64,000 nt of DNA from Streptomyces actinomycinicus. GTDB taxonomy: Bacteria; Actinomycetota; Actinomycetes; Streptomycetales; Streptomycetaceae. The position numbers and the translations under genes are program-made. This document shows positions 1-7,709 of the stretch, in pieces. The DNA lies in the NCBI RefSeq assembly GCF_016741775.1, contig NZ_JAERRK010000025.1, forward strand, positions 81,519-145,518. Direction: 5' to 3'. Each line of letters starts with the position of its first letter. Within the stretch, counting starts at the first letter, position 1. The notes under the pieces were generated by a model. It did no database searches. It was not told the DNA's origin and worked only from the letters and a program-made list of their open reading frames with translations.

Positions 1-354
1 CAGGCCGCGCTCGAGGAGAGCCGCCGCCGGCGCCGCCCGTCCGGCCCGCCCGTCCTGATCACCACCATCCGGGGCATCTTCCGCGATGCGAACGACCCGG
101 CAGGTCTGTCGCGTGAGGAACTGGCCGAGGCGCTCGGCGAGGTGGACCCAGACACCTGGGCGCTGGACAACTTCGACGGCGACGAGGACGAGCAGCTCCA
201 GGCCCGGATCGACGCGGTCCGGGTGGCGGTCGACGCGGTCCTCGAGCCCACCGGCCACTCCTGGCCGCTGGAGAAGTACAGCAAGAACCTGCCCCGCGGC
301 TGGCGCCTGCGCGACCTGAAGGTGATCACCGGAGAGGCCCCGTCAGAGAGCTGA
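1..354 (+). CDS. C-terminal end of an unidentified protein (5' truncated)
   Basis: The frame is open from the first base to the TGA at 352-354, giving at least 117 residues; the true start lies outside the window. An Arg-rich stretch (about residues 8-13) leads into a predicted helical, winged-helix-like tail ending in GWRLRDLKVITGEAP. Similar tails close some actinobacterial plasmid ATPases of the FtsK/transfer or DUF3631 type, but no ATPase motif is visible here, so the assignment is only a guess. The next gene starts 195 bases later, after a repeat-rich spacer. Confidence 0.55.
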   Translation, partial: QAALEESRRRRRPSGPPVLITTIRGIFRDANDPAGLSREELAEALGEVDPDTWALDNFDGDEDEQLQARIDAVRVAVDAVLEPTGHSWPLEKYSKNLPRGWRLRDLKVITGEAPSES

Positions 355-363
355 CCAGGCACC

Positions 364-520
364 GGAACCGCCACGGAACCGCAGGTCAGCGAGGGGAACC
401 CGGCCGGAACCGGCCCGGAACCCCCTCGAGATCGGCGGAACCTGGTTCCCCCCAAGATCCCGGTTCCGGCCCGGTTCCACCGACCTGACCTGTGAGTTCC
501 TGACGGTTCCACACCGGTTC
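364..520. repeat. Array of GGAACC sites followed by inverted GGTTCC sites
   Basis: Six exact GGAACC hexamers (364, 375, 395, 406, 417, 437) are followed directly by GGTTCC at 444, 462, 473 and 505. Near-matches lie at 495 (AGTTCC) and 516 (GGTTCA). The orientation flips at base 443, so the whole block is a roughly symmetric inverted array. It fills the spacer between the truncated first gene and the 449-residue gene. An iteron, partition or operator array is possible; function is unknown. Confidence 0.6.
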
Positions 521-549
521 ACGCCCGAAAGATCCCTTGGAGTCCGAAA

Positions 550-1899
550 ATGGGAATCGACCCGAAGCGCTACCCCAACCCGGCCGCTGGCTACCACCGC
601 ATCGCCTGCGAGCGCCGCTTCATGCGGATCGAGCCCGACTCGGCGGCGAAGCTGCGCGACAAGTGGCTGAAGCACCCCGTCGCCTGCCCGATCTGCACGG
701 TCGACACCGAGCTGGTCCTCGTGTACGAGGAGCGGGCCGACACGTTCGTCCAGGTGCTGTGCCCCAACGGCCACGAGTGGCCCGAACCCCTCATCGACAC
801 CGCATACTTCGCCGCCTACTCCCAGCAGCGCTTCTACGCCGACCCCAACCCCGCCCTGCTGTGGATCATCGACGCGGGCTTCGGGGAGGAATCGCCGCCC
901 CCGATCGACGACCACGTCGAACAGGTCGTCCGCGCCTACCAGGAAGCAGCCAAGTACGCCCACCGCAAGGCGAAGACCCGCGTCAGGCGTGCCGTGCGGA
1001 AGCCGATGCGCAAGGCCAAGAAGAAGGCCCTCAACATCGCCTTCGCGCCGGTCGTGGCCGTGCTGCGCACCGCCTGGATCATGCAGTCGGGCGGCGTGCC
1101 GCCACAGGCCCCCAAGGGCGGGGGCAGGCGGCGCCGCCCCGAGGACGGCATGAAGATCCCGTCGGTGGCCGCCTATCGCAAGGCTCTCGGCGTCCCGGCC
1201 CCGGAGAAGGGGCCGGCGTGCCTGGTCTGCGAGGACTCCGGTCGGATCACCGCCCCTGGCGTCAGCATCCCCTGCACCGAGTGCAAGGGAGCTGCCGCGC
1301 CGCTCGCCAGGGCTGAAGAGAAGGCCCGCCGCGTCCGCGAGGGCGGCAACCGCGTTGCCGCCGGCCGCGCCCGCAAGGCAGCCGCCCCGCGCGCTCGGAG
1401 CCGGACGAACGCCAGCAAGCAGGGAGTGACCGTCCGTGCGGGCGAGACCGTCGCCGGACCGGTCTCCGTCACCGGGCCCACGGTGGTCGCAGCGCCGAAG
1501 TCCACCGCGAGGAAGGCAGGGAAAGTGCCCCGGGCCGCCAAGTCCGGCCGGGCTGCGGTCGAAGCGGCCGCCCGTGCCGCCTCCCGTCCCGGGGTGACCG
1601 TGGTGACGGGGGTGGTCAACGTCGGAAACGGTCGTGCCTCCGGCTCCGTCCAGGAAGTCCACGTCTCCGGCAGTCATCAGCAGGTCAACGTCCGCAACGA
1701 CGGTCGGGCCCCGAGCGGAGGCCGGCCGCCAACTGCAGCCGAGGCGGCTGTTGTCCGCGACGCCATGAAGAGCGCTGACCAGGCCGTACGCGAGAGCGGC
1801 AGCCGCACCTCCACCACCGTCAACGTCTCCGGCAAGAACAACTCGGTGATCACGACCGCGACGGACGGTGACGCCACCCACGTCTCCGGCGGCGGCTGA
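550..1899 (+). CDS. Hypothetical 449-aa protein: zinc-finger N-terminal part and beta-repeat tail
   Basis: ATG start with GGAG about 8 bases upstream. Three regions are visible. Residues 1-130 hold a CPIC motif near 48 and later cysteines, suggesting a zinc site. A very basic linker (about 135-175) follows. A second cysteine cluster (CLVC...CTEC, about 222-240) resembles a DnaJ-type or treble-clef knuckle. After an Ala/Arg-rich linker, residues 290-449 are made of short V-x-V/VSG-type repeats (for example VHVSGSHQQVNV) that look like beta-solenoid turns. The next gene encodes another beta-repeat protein. Function is not recognised. Confidence 0.8.
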   Translation: MGIDPKRYPNPAAGYHRIACERRFMRIEPDSAAKLRDKWLKHPVACPICTVDTELVLVYEERADTFVQVLCPNGHEWPEPLIDTAYFAAYSQQRFYADPNPALLWIIDAGFGEESPPPIDDHVEQVVRAYQEAAKYAHRKAKTRVRRAVRKPMRKAKKKALNIAFAPVVAVLRTAWIMQSGGVPPQAPKGGGRRRRPEDGMKIPSVAAYRKALGVPAPEKGPACLVCEDSGRITAPGVSIPCTECKGAAAPLARAEEKARRVREGGNRVAAGRARKAAAPRARSRTNASKQGVTVRAGETVAGPVSVTGPTVVAAPKSTARKAGKVPRAAKSGRAAVEAAARAASRPGVTVVTGVVNVGNGRASGSVQEVHVSGSHQQVNVRNDGRAPSGGRPPTAAEAAVVRDAMKSADQAVRESGSRTSTTVNVSGKNNSVITTATDGDATHVSGGG

Positions 1900-1958
1900 T
1901 CCTCCAGGCCTCTGACCAGCACCTCCAGAAAAACCCGCACCCCAAATAATGCATAGTC

Positions 1959-1987
1959 TTGAAATGCATATTGGAACTCTGCATTAT
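1959..1987 (+). promoter_or_regulatory. Class 1 promoter P1a (TTGAAA-17-CATTAT)
   Basis: TTGAAA (1959-1964) and CATTAT (1982-1987) are separated by exactly 17 bases, like a vegetative sigma promoter. The spacer and flanks carry ATGCATA-type repeats (ATGCATAG at 1950, ATGCATA at 1964) that recur at the two sister promoters near 3745 and 18065, so an operator overlaps the promoter. It faces the class 1 leader hairpin and the DUF4097 gene. Confidence 0.7.
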
Positions 1988-2004
1988 GGAGGTGCTGCAA
2001 GACC

Positions 2005-2048
2005 CCCGGGGCGGCCGCCAGGTCGCCAACTCAGCAGGCCGCCCCGGG
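2005..2048 (+). promoter_or_regulatory. Class 1 leader hairpin, copy 1
   Basis: Arms CCCGGGGCGGCC (2005-2016) and GGCCGCCCCGGG (2037-2048) pair perfectly over 12 bp around a 20-base loop containing CCAGGTCGCCAACTCAG. The element lies 18 bases after the -10 box and about 30 bases before the AAGGAG ribosome site of the next gene. Other copies sit at 3377, 3791, 4480, 4847, 15937 and 18097. Confidence 0.8.
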
Positions 2049-2089
2049 CTTCCCGTCCCGCTCCATCCGACTCCGACAAGGAGCAGCAC

Positions 2090-2935
2090 GTGACCGAGAA
2101 GACCTTCACCGCCAGCGCCGCCCTCCCGGCCGTCGCCGACATCACCAGCCACGTCGGCCAGGTCATCGTCACCGTCAACCCGCAGCTGACGACCGCGCAG
2201 GTCAAGGTCCACACCGCCGACGCCGAGGGGCCCCTCGCCGACGCCGTGAACAACACCACCATCACCGAGCAGAACGTGGGCCGCGAGTCCCGCCTGCGCA
2301 TCTCCGTGCCCAAGGTCGACGGCGGCATCTCCGGCGCCAGCACTGTCGTCCAGGTCGGCGGCAGCCGCTTCTCCTTCAACGGAGGCATCGTCAACACCGG
2401 CTCCATGACCGGCGTGACCATGAGCGGCGGGGACATCTGGGTCGGCGGACAGAAGATCGTTTCCGGTGGCCGTGTCGTCGCCGAGCAGGGTGCCGTCGTC
2501 TCTGGCAGCGGCGTCGGCACCATCACCGTGGAGGTCCAGCTCCCGTCCTACTCCAGCGTCGACCTGACCACCACCAGCGCCGACCTGAACATCGCCGGCG
2601 CCCTGAACGAACTGCGCTTCCACACGGTCTCCGGCGACGTCAACGCCCAGGGCGTGCGCGTGCTCAGCGGAAACACCACCTCCGGCGACATCGCCGCCCG
2701 GTACGTGAGCGAGAGCCTCAGCGTGTCCTCCGTCTCCGGCGATATCGAGGTCGAGTCCTACTCGGGCACCTCGTTCTCCGCGAACACCGTCTCCGGCGAC
2801 ATCGAGCTGGCGGCCACCCTGTCCGCGACCGGCGCGGTCAACGTTTCCAGCGTCTCCGGCGACGTCACCACGCGCGGCGCCGGCCACCTGGACCTCCGGC
2901 CGAGCACCGTCTCCGGACGCGTCCGCAACCGCTGA
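2090..2935 (+). CDS. DUF4097-type beta-repeat (adhesin-like) protein
   Basis: GTG start chosen because AAGGAG lies 8 bases upstream; 281 residues. From about residue 150 the protein is a series of turns carrying VSGDV, SGDI and SVSGDIEV at intervals near 20 residues, the hallmark of the DUF4097 right-handed beta-helix family. A Gly/Ser-rich central block (about 80-145) has a similar rhythm. No signal peptide or membrane segment is evident, so a cytoplasmic or structural role is as likely as a surface one. Transcription probably comes from P1a through the class 1 hairpin. A perfect hairpin follows the stop. Confidence 0.8.
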   Translation: MTEKTFTASAALPAVADITSHVGQVIVTVNPQLTTAQVKVHTADAEGPLADAVNNTTITEQNVGRESRLRISVPKVDGGISGASTVVQVGGSRFSFNGGIVNTGSMTGVTMSGGDIWVGGQKIVSGGRVVAEQGAVVSGSGVGTITVEVQLPSYSSVDLTTTSADLNIAGALNELRFHTVSGDVNAQGVRVLSGNTTSGDIAARYVSESLSVSSVSGDIEVESYSGTSFSANTVSGDIELAATLSATGAVNVSSVSGDVTTRGAGHLDLRPSTVSGRVRNR

Positions 2936-2941
2936 CCCCTT

Positions 2942-2969
2942 CCGGGCGGCCGCCTTCGCGGCCGCCCGG
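2942..2969 (+). terminator. Perfect hairpin after the DUF4097 gene
   Basis: Arms CCGGGCGGCCGC and GCGGCCGCCCGG, 12 bp, close a CTTC tetraloop 6 bases after the TGA. There is no U-run, as is common for actinobacterial terminators. It could be a terminator or an RNA-stabilising hairpin within the operon. Confidence 0.6.
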
Positions 2970-3008
2970 GACCCCTTTCCTGACCGAACCGAGCCGGAAG
3001 GAACGACC

Positions 3009-3359
3009 GTGGCCAGGACGCAGCACACCTGTGGGGGACCGAAGTTCGGCCGCCTGACCGCCGGCTGTCCACGCTGCGACGAACTCCTCGCAGGCGCCGA
3101 GCCGGTCCGCTTCGGCACTCGGGACGACGACCGGCCGAAGACGACTCAGCACACGCACCAGGTCGTCTTCGGGCGCCGCGTCGCGGGCTGCCCGCGCTGC
3201 GCCGAGCTCGACGCTGGCGCCGAGCCGGTCCGCTGGGCGCCCAGCCGCCGTGAGCAGGACGAGCGGCGCGCTCAGGAGATCCGCGACCACTTCCGTAGCC
3301 CCAACTCGCCCCACGCGCGCGGCGTGTGCGGGCCCGTGTGCACCTTCGGGGACTGGTGA
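3009..3359 (+). CDS. Small zinc-binding protein with duplicated CPRC unit
   Basis: GTG start with GGAAGG 8 bases upstream; 116 residues. The sequence is an internal duplication: a His/Cys-containing segment, a FGRLTAGCPRCDELLAGAEPV unit (here split: FGRLTAGCPRC then DELLAGAEPV) and a second copy FGRRVAGCPRCAEL about 38 residues later. This suggests two tandem zinc knuckles with HT/C as additional ligands. Such proteins are common in Streptomyces plasmids and phages, with no established function. It is followed by a class 1 hairpin. Confidence 0.75.
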   Translation: MARTQHTCGGPKFGRLTAGCPRCDELLAGAEPVRFGTRDDDRPKTTQHTHQVVFGRRVAGCPRCAELDAGAEPVRWAPSRREQDERRAQEIRDHFRSPNSPHARGVCGPVCTFGDW

Positions 3360-3376
3360 CAGCCGGGCCCCTCTCC

Positions 3377-3424
3377 CTCCCGGGGTGGCCGCCAGGTCGC
3401 CAACTCAGCCGCTCGCTCCGGGAG
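3377..3424 (+). promoter_or_regulatory. Class 1 leader hairpin, copy 2 (wobble-paired)
   Basis: The arms CTCCCGGGGTGG and the segment ending CTCCGGGAG pair over 12 positions only if three G-T oppositions are read as G-U wobbles, while the loop CCAGGTCGCCAACTCAG is unchanged. It lies between two genes without its own promoter. Wobble pairing points to function as RNA. Confidence 0.7.
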
Positions 3425-3460
3425 TCTCCCGCCCGCCCGCCGAAGAGAAGGCAGACCGAC

Positions 3461-3703
3461 ATGGGATTTCGAGACCGACTCCGCGATGCGGTGATCGAAC
3501 ACACGAGCCGGGCCGACGGCTCGCCCGCCCTGGCTCACCGGGCGACCCAGGTGGCCTCCGCTACGGCCAACCTGGCGAGCGAGCACAGCCACCTCGCCGC
3601 CGCGGGGATCGCCTCGCTCGGAGCCGCCGCCGTCGCGGCGGAGGGAGCCCTGACCAACTACGTCTATCCCCGGGGCGAGTACGCCACGTTCCGCGGGGAC
3701 TGA
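3461..3703 (+). CDS. Hypothetical 80-aa Ala-rich helical protein
   Basis: The ATG is preceded by an AGAGAAGG stretch. The protein opens MGFRDRLRDAVIEHTSRADG and has a hydrophobic Ala/Gly-rich segment (about 45-65, IASLGAAAVAAEGAL) that may be an amphipathic or membrane helix, then YVYPRGEYATF. It is not recognised. It lies between class 1 hairpin copy 2 and promoter P1b. Confidence 0.65.
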   Translation: MGFRDRLRDAVIEHTSRADGSPALAHRATQVASATANLASEHSHLAAAGIASLGAAAVAAEGALTNYVYPRGEYATFRGD

Positions 3704-3744
3704 GTCGTCGCTCTGATCGACGGCAACCAGCAGTGCGCAGAGTC

Positions 3745-3773
3745 TTGTAATGCATACTCGAACTCTGCATTAT
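3745..3773 (+). promoter_or_regulatory. Class 1 promoter P1b (TTGTAA-17-CATTAT)
   Basis: TTGTAA (3745-3750), a 17-base spacer and CATTAT (3768-3773). The spacer TGCATACTCGAACTCTG is nearly the same as at P1a. An 18-base interval to the hairpin arm is also conserved with P1a. Confidence 0.7.
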
Positions 3774-3790
3774 GGAAGTCCGGTAAGAAA

Positions 3791-3835
3791 CCCGGGGCGG
3801 CCGCCAGGTCGCCAACTCCAGCCGACCGCCCCGGG
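3791..3835 (+). promoter_or_regulatory. Class 1 leader hairpin, copy 3
   Basis: The left arm CCCGGGGCGGCC pairs with GACCGCCCCGGG (3824-3835) over 10 bp plus one pair beyond a mismatch. The loop contains CCAGGTCGCCAACTCCAG. It is followed by the AAGGAG of the membrane-protein gene at 3880. Confidence 0.75.
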
Positions 3836-3879
3836 CCCACTCAACCCCGCTCCACCCACTCCAGCCGAAGGAGCAGCAC

Positions 3880-4473
3880 GTGACCGAGCTGACCGCCTCG
3901 CCCCGCAAGACCGTGGCCCGCACCGAACCGCGCAACGTCATCGTCCGCCGCTTCGTCACCCGCGCGCTGCGCCGGGCCGTCGACGGCAGCGACCTGTTCT
4001 TCAGCTCGGCCCTGTTGGTCCTCGCGGTGCTGTGGTTCGCGCACACCGGCCCGACCTGGATCGCCAAGGCCACCGACTGGCAGATGATCGGCTACGGCGT
4101 CATCCTCTACGGCGCCAACCGGCTCTACGACGGCGTCGTCGAGGGCATCGCCAACACCCTCGACCCCGACCGCTTCGACGGCGACGTCCTCTTCGAGATG
4201 TCCGAGAGCCTGCGCGCGCTGCGGACCGACATCGAGACTGGGGCCGACACCGACAACGTCCTCGACAGCCTGGTCGCCAGCCGCGTGATCGAGGAACTGA
4301 GCGGCACCGTCCGCAGCATTTCCCAGCAGTACGCCGCCCTCGGCGACGAGGACGAGGTCCAGCGGCTGATGGCGGTGGTCCTGCACCTGCGCCACGCCGA
4401 CGAAAACCTTGGCTACGGCACGCTCAACGCCGAGCTGGACGCCGTCGAGCGCAGCAGCGTGGGTCTGTCGTAG
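3880..4473 (+). CDS. Hypothetical membrane protein, 197 aa
   Basis: GTG start with AAGGAG 8 bases upstream, the same leader-to-start layout as the DUF4097 gene (CCGAAGGAGCAGCACGTGAC). A basic N-terminus (about 10-33) precedes a strong hydrophobic segment (about 38-56, FFSSALLVLAVLWFAHTG) and a weaker one (about 66-80). The C-terminal 110 residues are acidic and helical, with heptad-like LRALRTDIE spacing. This suggests an anchored coiled-coil protein facing the cytoplasm, perhaps a plasmid spread or partition component. The family is not recognised. Confidence 0.7.
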   Translation: MTELTASPRKTVARTEPRNVIVRRFVTRALRRAVDGSDLFFSSALLVLAVLWFAHTGPTWIAKATDWQMIGYGVILYGANRLYDGVVEGIANTLDPDRFDGDVLFEMSESLRALRTDIETGADTDNVLDSLVASRVIEELSGTVRSISQQYAALGDEDEVQRLMAVVLHLRHADENLGYGTLNAELDAVERSSVGLS

Positions 4474-4479
4474 CTTCGC

Positions 4480-4524
4480 CCGGGGACGGCGGCCAGGTCG
4501 CCAAACTCAGCCCGCCGTCCCCGG
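4480..4524 (+). promoter_or_regulatory. Class 1 leader hairpin, copy 4 (13-bp compensated stem)
   Basis: The arms CCGGGGACGGCGG and CCGCCGTCCCCGG are perfectly complementary, yet differ from copies 1 and 3 on both sides (compensatory change). The loop is CCAGGTCGCCAAACTCAGC. It begins 7 bases after the preceding TAG and has no promoter of its own. Confidence 0.8.
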
Positions 4525-4595
4525 CCTCCCATCCCGCTCCACCCGGAGCAGGGGGCCGGAACCATTGTCTCCTACACCCCGAGTGGAGTTCACCA

Positions 4596-4838
4596 GTGAC
4601 CCCCCGACACAGCCGACCCGACGGTGCCGAACAGAACCTTGAGGCAGCCGTCAGAGAGGCGAAAGAAGCCCGGGACAAGGCGATCGCCGACGCCGACAAG
4701 ACGTTCTGGACCCGGATCGCCGAACTGAAGGGCTCCTACCGCGGCGCCCAGACCGACATCGCCGGCTTCCTCGGCGTCACCCGCGACGCGATCCTCAAGG
4801 GCATCAAGAAGCACGCCGGCGACAAGCCCACCAGCTGA
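4596..4838 (+). CDS. Small helix-turn-helix protein, 80 aa
   Basis: GTG start with GTGGAG 8 bases upstream. The charged helix EQNLEAAVREAKEARDKAIADA is followed by YRGAQTDIAGFLGVTRDAIL and KGIKKH (about 50-75), a clear HTH: Q-T-D-I-A-G-F-L-G-V-T as helix 2 and turn, RDAILKGIKK as the recognition helix. It is likely a DNA-binding regulator and could be the repressor of the class 1 promoters, though nothing shows that directly. Flanked by class 1 hairpins 4 and 5. Confidence 0.75.
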   Translation: MTPRHSRPDGAEQNLEAAVREAKEARDKAIADADKTFWTRIAELKGSYRGAQTDIAGFLGVTRDAILKGIKKHAGDKPTS

Positions 4839-4846
4839 CTCGCCAC

Positions 4847-4893
4847 CCCGGGCGCGGCCGCCAGGTCGCCAAACTCAGCCGACCGCCCCCGGG
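4847..4893 (+). promoter_or_regulatory. Class 1 leader hairpin, copy 5
   Basis: CCCGGG arms (4847-4852 and 4888-4893) extend inward by further G-C pairs past one C-C mismatch. The loop CCAGGTCGCCAAACTCAG is conserved. It lies between the HTH gene and the DUF6197-like gene. Confidence 0.7.
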
Positions 4894-4940
4894 CCTCTCC
4901 TCCCTCCCACCGTTCCCCCGCAGCAGAGGTTGGCCTTTCC

Positions 4941-5693
4941 ATGCCCGCACACTCGACAGCCACGCTCGCCGCGCCCCGGACCTTTTGGTCCGAAGCGGCC
5001 CTCGCGGCCGCCGTGGATGCGGTGTTCGCCGAGGCCCTCGTCGAGGAGTTGGCCGCCGCCTTCCGCGACGAGCCCTCCGCCGAGCCCGCGATCACCGACG
5101 ACGCCCACCAGGCGCCTGTGATCGTGCTGCCCGACACTGACACCCTCATCCGCCAGGCCGGCATCGCCACCGGCCCCTGCCCGCCCGACCCGCGCATCCC
5201 CACCCGATCGGGACAGCTGGCCCGCACCGCCGGCCGCTGCGCGGCCCGTGCCGCCTGGGTGCTGCTGAAGTACTCCACGCTCTTCGCCGCCGGCGTCCTC
5301 GTCTGCTCCATCCGGCTGCTGTGGGACCTCACCTTCCCCCGGGCCGGAACGACGCGGCAGCTCGAGACGGCGCCCGACCCCCGGCCCGAGGCCGTACGCG
5401 CCTTGAGGGCCGCCGACTTCCTCCAGGCAACTTCCGAAACCATCCGCGTCCGCGGCTGGATGCAGGGCGACTTCGTCACCCCCGACGGCGTCTGCGTGAT
5501 CGGCGCCGAGCGAGAGCTGGTCCACTCCGGCTACGCCAGCCGCAAGACCGCCACCGACGCCAACGTCTACCTGCGCTCGGTCATCGGCCGCCGCTCCATC
5601 CCGCGCTGGAACGACAACCTCCAGCGCACCGAGGAGCAGGTCCACCGTGCCCTCCTCGCCGCCGCCGAACGCGCCCGCACCGCCGCCCAGTAG
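4941..5693 (+). CDS. DUF6197-like protein with a membrane-like segment
   Basis: ATG start with a weak ribosome site. The first 90 residues are acidic and low in similarity to anything recognised. A basic stretch and a hydrophobic helix (about 104-128, WVLLKYSTLFAAGVLVCSIRLLW) follow. Residues 160-250 match the pattern of the small actinobacterial DUF6197 domain: ETIRVRGWMQGDF, then GVCVIGAE, then a terminal helix with NDNLQRTEEQVHRALLAAAERA. The domain is frequent on actinobacterial plasmids and phages and its function is unknown. Confidence 0.7.
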   Translation: MPAHSTATLAAPRTFWSEAALAAAVDAVFAEALVEELAAAFRDEPSAEPAITDDAHQAPVIVLPDTDTLIRQAGIATGPCPPDPRIPTRSGQLARTAGRCAARAAWVLLKYSTLFAAGVLVCSIRLLWDLTFPRAGTTRQLETAPDPRPEAVRALRAADFLQATSETIRVRGWMQGDFVTPDGVCVIGAERELVHSGYASRKTATDANVYLRSVIGRRSIPRWNDNLQRTEEQVHRALLAAAERARTAAQ

Positions 5694-5719
5694 CCCCCGC
5701 CCACGAAAGGGACGCTCCC

Positions 5720-6259
5720 ATGGTCGCCATCGCCGAAGCACGCGTCGGGTTCCGCAACCGGGGCCTGGCCCGGCACGCCCGGCAGATCGCCGACGCCGCA
5801 GCGGACCTGGTCCGCTACCAGTTCGGCTCCCTGCCGTACATCGAGCTGCTGCTCACCAGCGACACCAACCACTTCGCGGAGGTCGCCGCCCGCTCCGAGC
5901 TCGCCCTCGTCGAGGGCGTCAGCTCCCGCGCCGCGAACAAGGAACTGCGCATGGCCCGCAGTAACGCACGAGGCAAGGCCGGCATCACCGTGCTGCGCGA
6001 GGTCGGTGTCCTGGTCGTCGCCAACCTGGCCAACGTGCCCGACAAGGCCGCCGTGAACAGCCTGTTGGTGCACGAGTTCACCCACGGCCACCAGCTCGGC
6101 GACCCCGCCTCCCGCAAGCAGCACCTCGAGTTCTGCGCCCACGCCTACGGCGTCGCGCGGCTCCCTCGCCGCACCGTCCGGCAGATCGAGGTCCTCATCG
6201 ACAGTCGCGAGGACCAGGCCTACGCCGCCGAACGCCTCGCCACCCAGCTGCCCGCCTGA
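5720..6259 (+). CDS. Putative HEXXH metalloprotease-like protein, 179 aa
   Basis: The ATG follows AAAGGGA. The motif VHEFTHGHQ (about residues 117-125) fits the zincin HEXXH signature, in which the two His bind zinc and Glu is catalytic. Upstream GVLVVANLANVPDKAAVNSLL could be the active-site strand and helix. A third zinc ligand is not obvious; Glu or His in HLEFCAHAYG (about 137-146) is a candidate. No signal peptide is seen, so it would act in the cytoplasm. ImmA/IrrE-like antirepressor proteases are one possible comparison. Confidence 0.65.
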   Translation: MVAIAEARVGFRNRGLARHARQIADAAADLVRYQFGSLPYIELLLTSDTNHFAEVAARSELALVEGVSSRAANKELRMARSNARGKAGITVLREVGVLVVANLANVPDKAAVNSLLVHEFTHGHQLGDPASRKQHLEFCAHAYGVARLPRRTVRQIEVLIDSREDQAYAAERLATQLPA

Positions 6260-6280
6260 CGTTCAAAAGGGACCACGCTC

Positions 6281-7381
6281 ATGCGACTGCGACTGCCCGG
6301 GATGAGCCGCACCGACCGCGCCCGCTGGCGTTCGGCCCGCTCCATCGCCGACCTCGCCGAACTGACCGCCTTATGGCTGGAGGGCCGCATCGCCTCCCAC
6401 CCCGGCGTCATGCCGAACTGCGGCCCGGACGAGGAGACCACCCACCTGGTACAGGTTCTCGCCCTCGCCAACCGCGCCGGCTACCTGACCGACAACTCCC
6501 AGCCCGGCATCGCCGAGCCCGGATTCGACGGCCGCTGGTGGGCGCAGCGCGCCGCGGTGACCGGATGGGTCTGCCGCGACCGGGCCGGCATCGACCTCGC
6601 CAACCGGATCATCGGCCCCGCCCGGGAGGCCGGATTGGTCGTGTGCGCCGACAGCCACCGCCACGGTGTCACCGTCACCTCCGTCGACGGCCGCGACTAC
6701 ACCACCTTCGGTGCGCTGCTCAGCAAGCGAGACCTGCGCACCCTGTGGCCCGCCCACCTCATCCACCGCGACCTGTTCCGCCAGCTGCACAGCGCCATCC
6801 AGCTCACGGTTATCGACCCCGAATGGGGCCGCGACGATGTGCTGTGGGACGTCCTGGCCAAGGCCCTCTACACGCCTTCCGCGCCCGCCGCGCATCCGAC
6901 CATCACCGAGCCCGGCCTGTACGTGCTGGTCGGGGCGGCCGGATCCGGCAAGTCCACACTTGCCGCACGGCACTTCCCCGCAGGCTCCGTCCTCGAGCTC
7001 GACGCCTTCCGCGCTCTGGCCGCCGGCACCCGCGCCGACCAGAGCGCCACCCCCGCCGCCGTCACCGCCTTCGACGCGATCCTCACCGCCCGCCTCGAGC
7101 GCGGCCTGCCGACCGTTCTCGACGCCACCCACGCCGAGGCTCGCCACCGCCGCAAGTACACCGACCTCGCCCACCAGCACGGCCTGCCGGCCATCGCCGT
7201 CCTGCCGGACACCCCGGACGCCGAGTGCCGGCGCCGCAACGCGATGCGCCCGGACGCCCGGCGAGTTCCCCCGCGCATCCTGCGCGACCAGGCCCGCCAG
7301 GCGGCCCACTTCAACGCCAAGGCCGACGGCTTCGACGCCGTGCTCCGCCCGGCCGACCTCACCCCCACCGACCCCAGCTGA
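6281..7381 (+). CDS. DUF6919 domain fused to a polynucleotide-kinase-like P-loop domain
   Basis: ATG start 8 bases after AAAGGGA; 366 residues. Residues 1-190 fit DUF6919 (MSRTDRARWRSARSIADL, TDNSQPG, WWAQRAAVTGW). Residues 205-360 form an AAA_33 / Pnk-type kinase: Walker A GAAGSGKST (about 224-232), an LDATHAEARHR lid-like motif and the distal R-R-x-A-M-R-x-D region seen in T4 Pnk and zeta-like kinases. The kinase would transfer phosphate from ATP to an unknown substrate, such as a nucleic acid 5' end. DUF6919 usually occurs alone, so the fusion is notable. Confidence 0.75.
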   Translation: MRLRLPGMSRTDRARWRSARSIADLAELTALWLEGRIASHPGVMPNCGPDEETTHLVQVLALANRAGYLTDNSQPGIAEPGFDGRWWAQRAAVTGWVCRDRAGIDLANRIIGPAREAGLVVCADSHRHGVTVTSVDGRDYTTFGALLSKRDLRTLWPAHLIHRDLFRQLHSAIQLTVIDPEWGRDDVLWDVLAKALYTPSAPAAHPTITEPGLYVLVGAAGSGKSTLAARHFPAGSVLELDAFRALAAGTRADQSATPAAVTAFDAILTARLERGLPTVLDATHAEARHRRKYTDLAHQHGLPAIAVLPDTPDAECRRRNAMRPDARRVPPRILRDQARQAAHFNAKADGFDAVLRPADLTPTDPS

Positions 7382-7421
7382 CAACAACCTCCCGACCCCT
7401 CCTCGCAGGAAGGAGCCTGCC

Positions 7422-7637
7422 GTGCAGACCACGCCTGCCCCCCAGCCCCACACCGACGCCGAAGCCCGTGTGCTCGTCGACCAGATCATCGGCAGCGACA
7501 TCGAGGCGCCCTCCGCCTTCAACGGCGACTGGCACCAGCTCCTGAAGAACACCGCCGCCCGCTGGGCCGCCGACACCCCCGCCCGCTGGGCCATCGAGAC
7601 CCTCGCCGGCACCAGCCCGGCCCCGGCCAGTTCCTAA
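7422..7637 (+). CDS. Hypothetical 71-aa protein
   Basis: GTG start with GGAAGGAG 7 bases upstream. An acidic N-terminal half is followed by two Trp-rich repeats (ARWAADTP and ARWAIETL) at the C-terminus. No family is recognised. It lies in the co-directional run between the kinase fusion and the 213-aa gene. Confidence 0.6.
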   Translation: MQTTPAPQPHTDAEARVLVDQIIGSDIEAPSAFNGDWHQLLKNTAARWAADTPARWAIETLAGTSPAPASS

Positions 7638-7709
7638 CCGAGCACACCCCTGGACTCCGGACGGCCCGCCCGGGCGCCCGGCCCCACCAGAACACTGGAG
7701 ACCCAACCC

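Noticed and set aside
343..1881. Minus-strand open frame over the 449-aa gene
   Set aside because: Low-complexity Gly/Arg/Ala text without motifs; the plus-strand gene has a start, ribosome site and zinc motifs.
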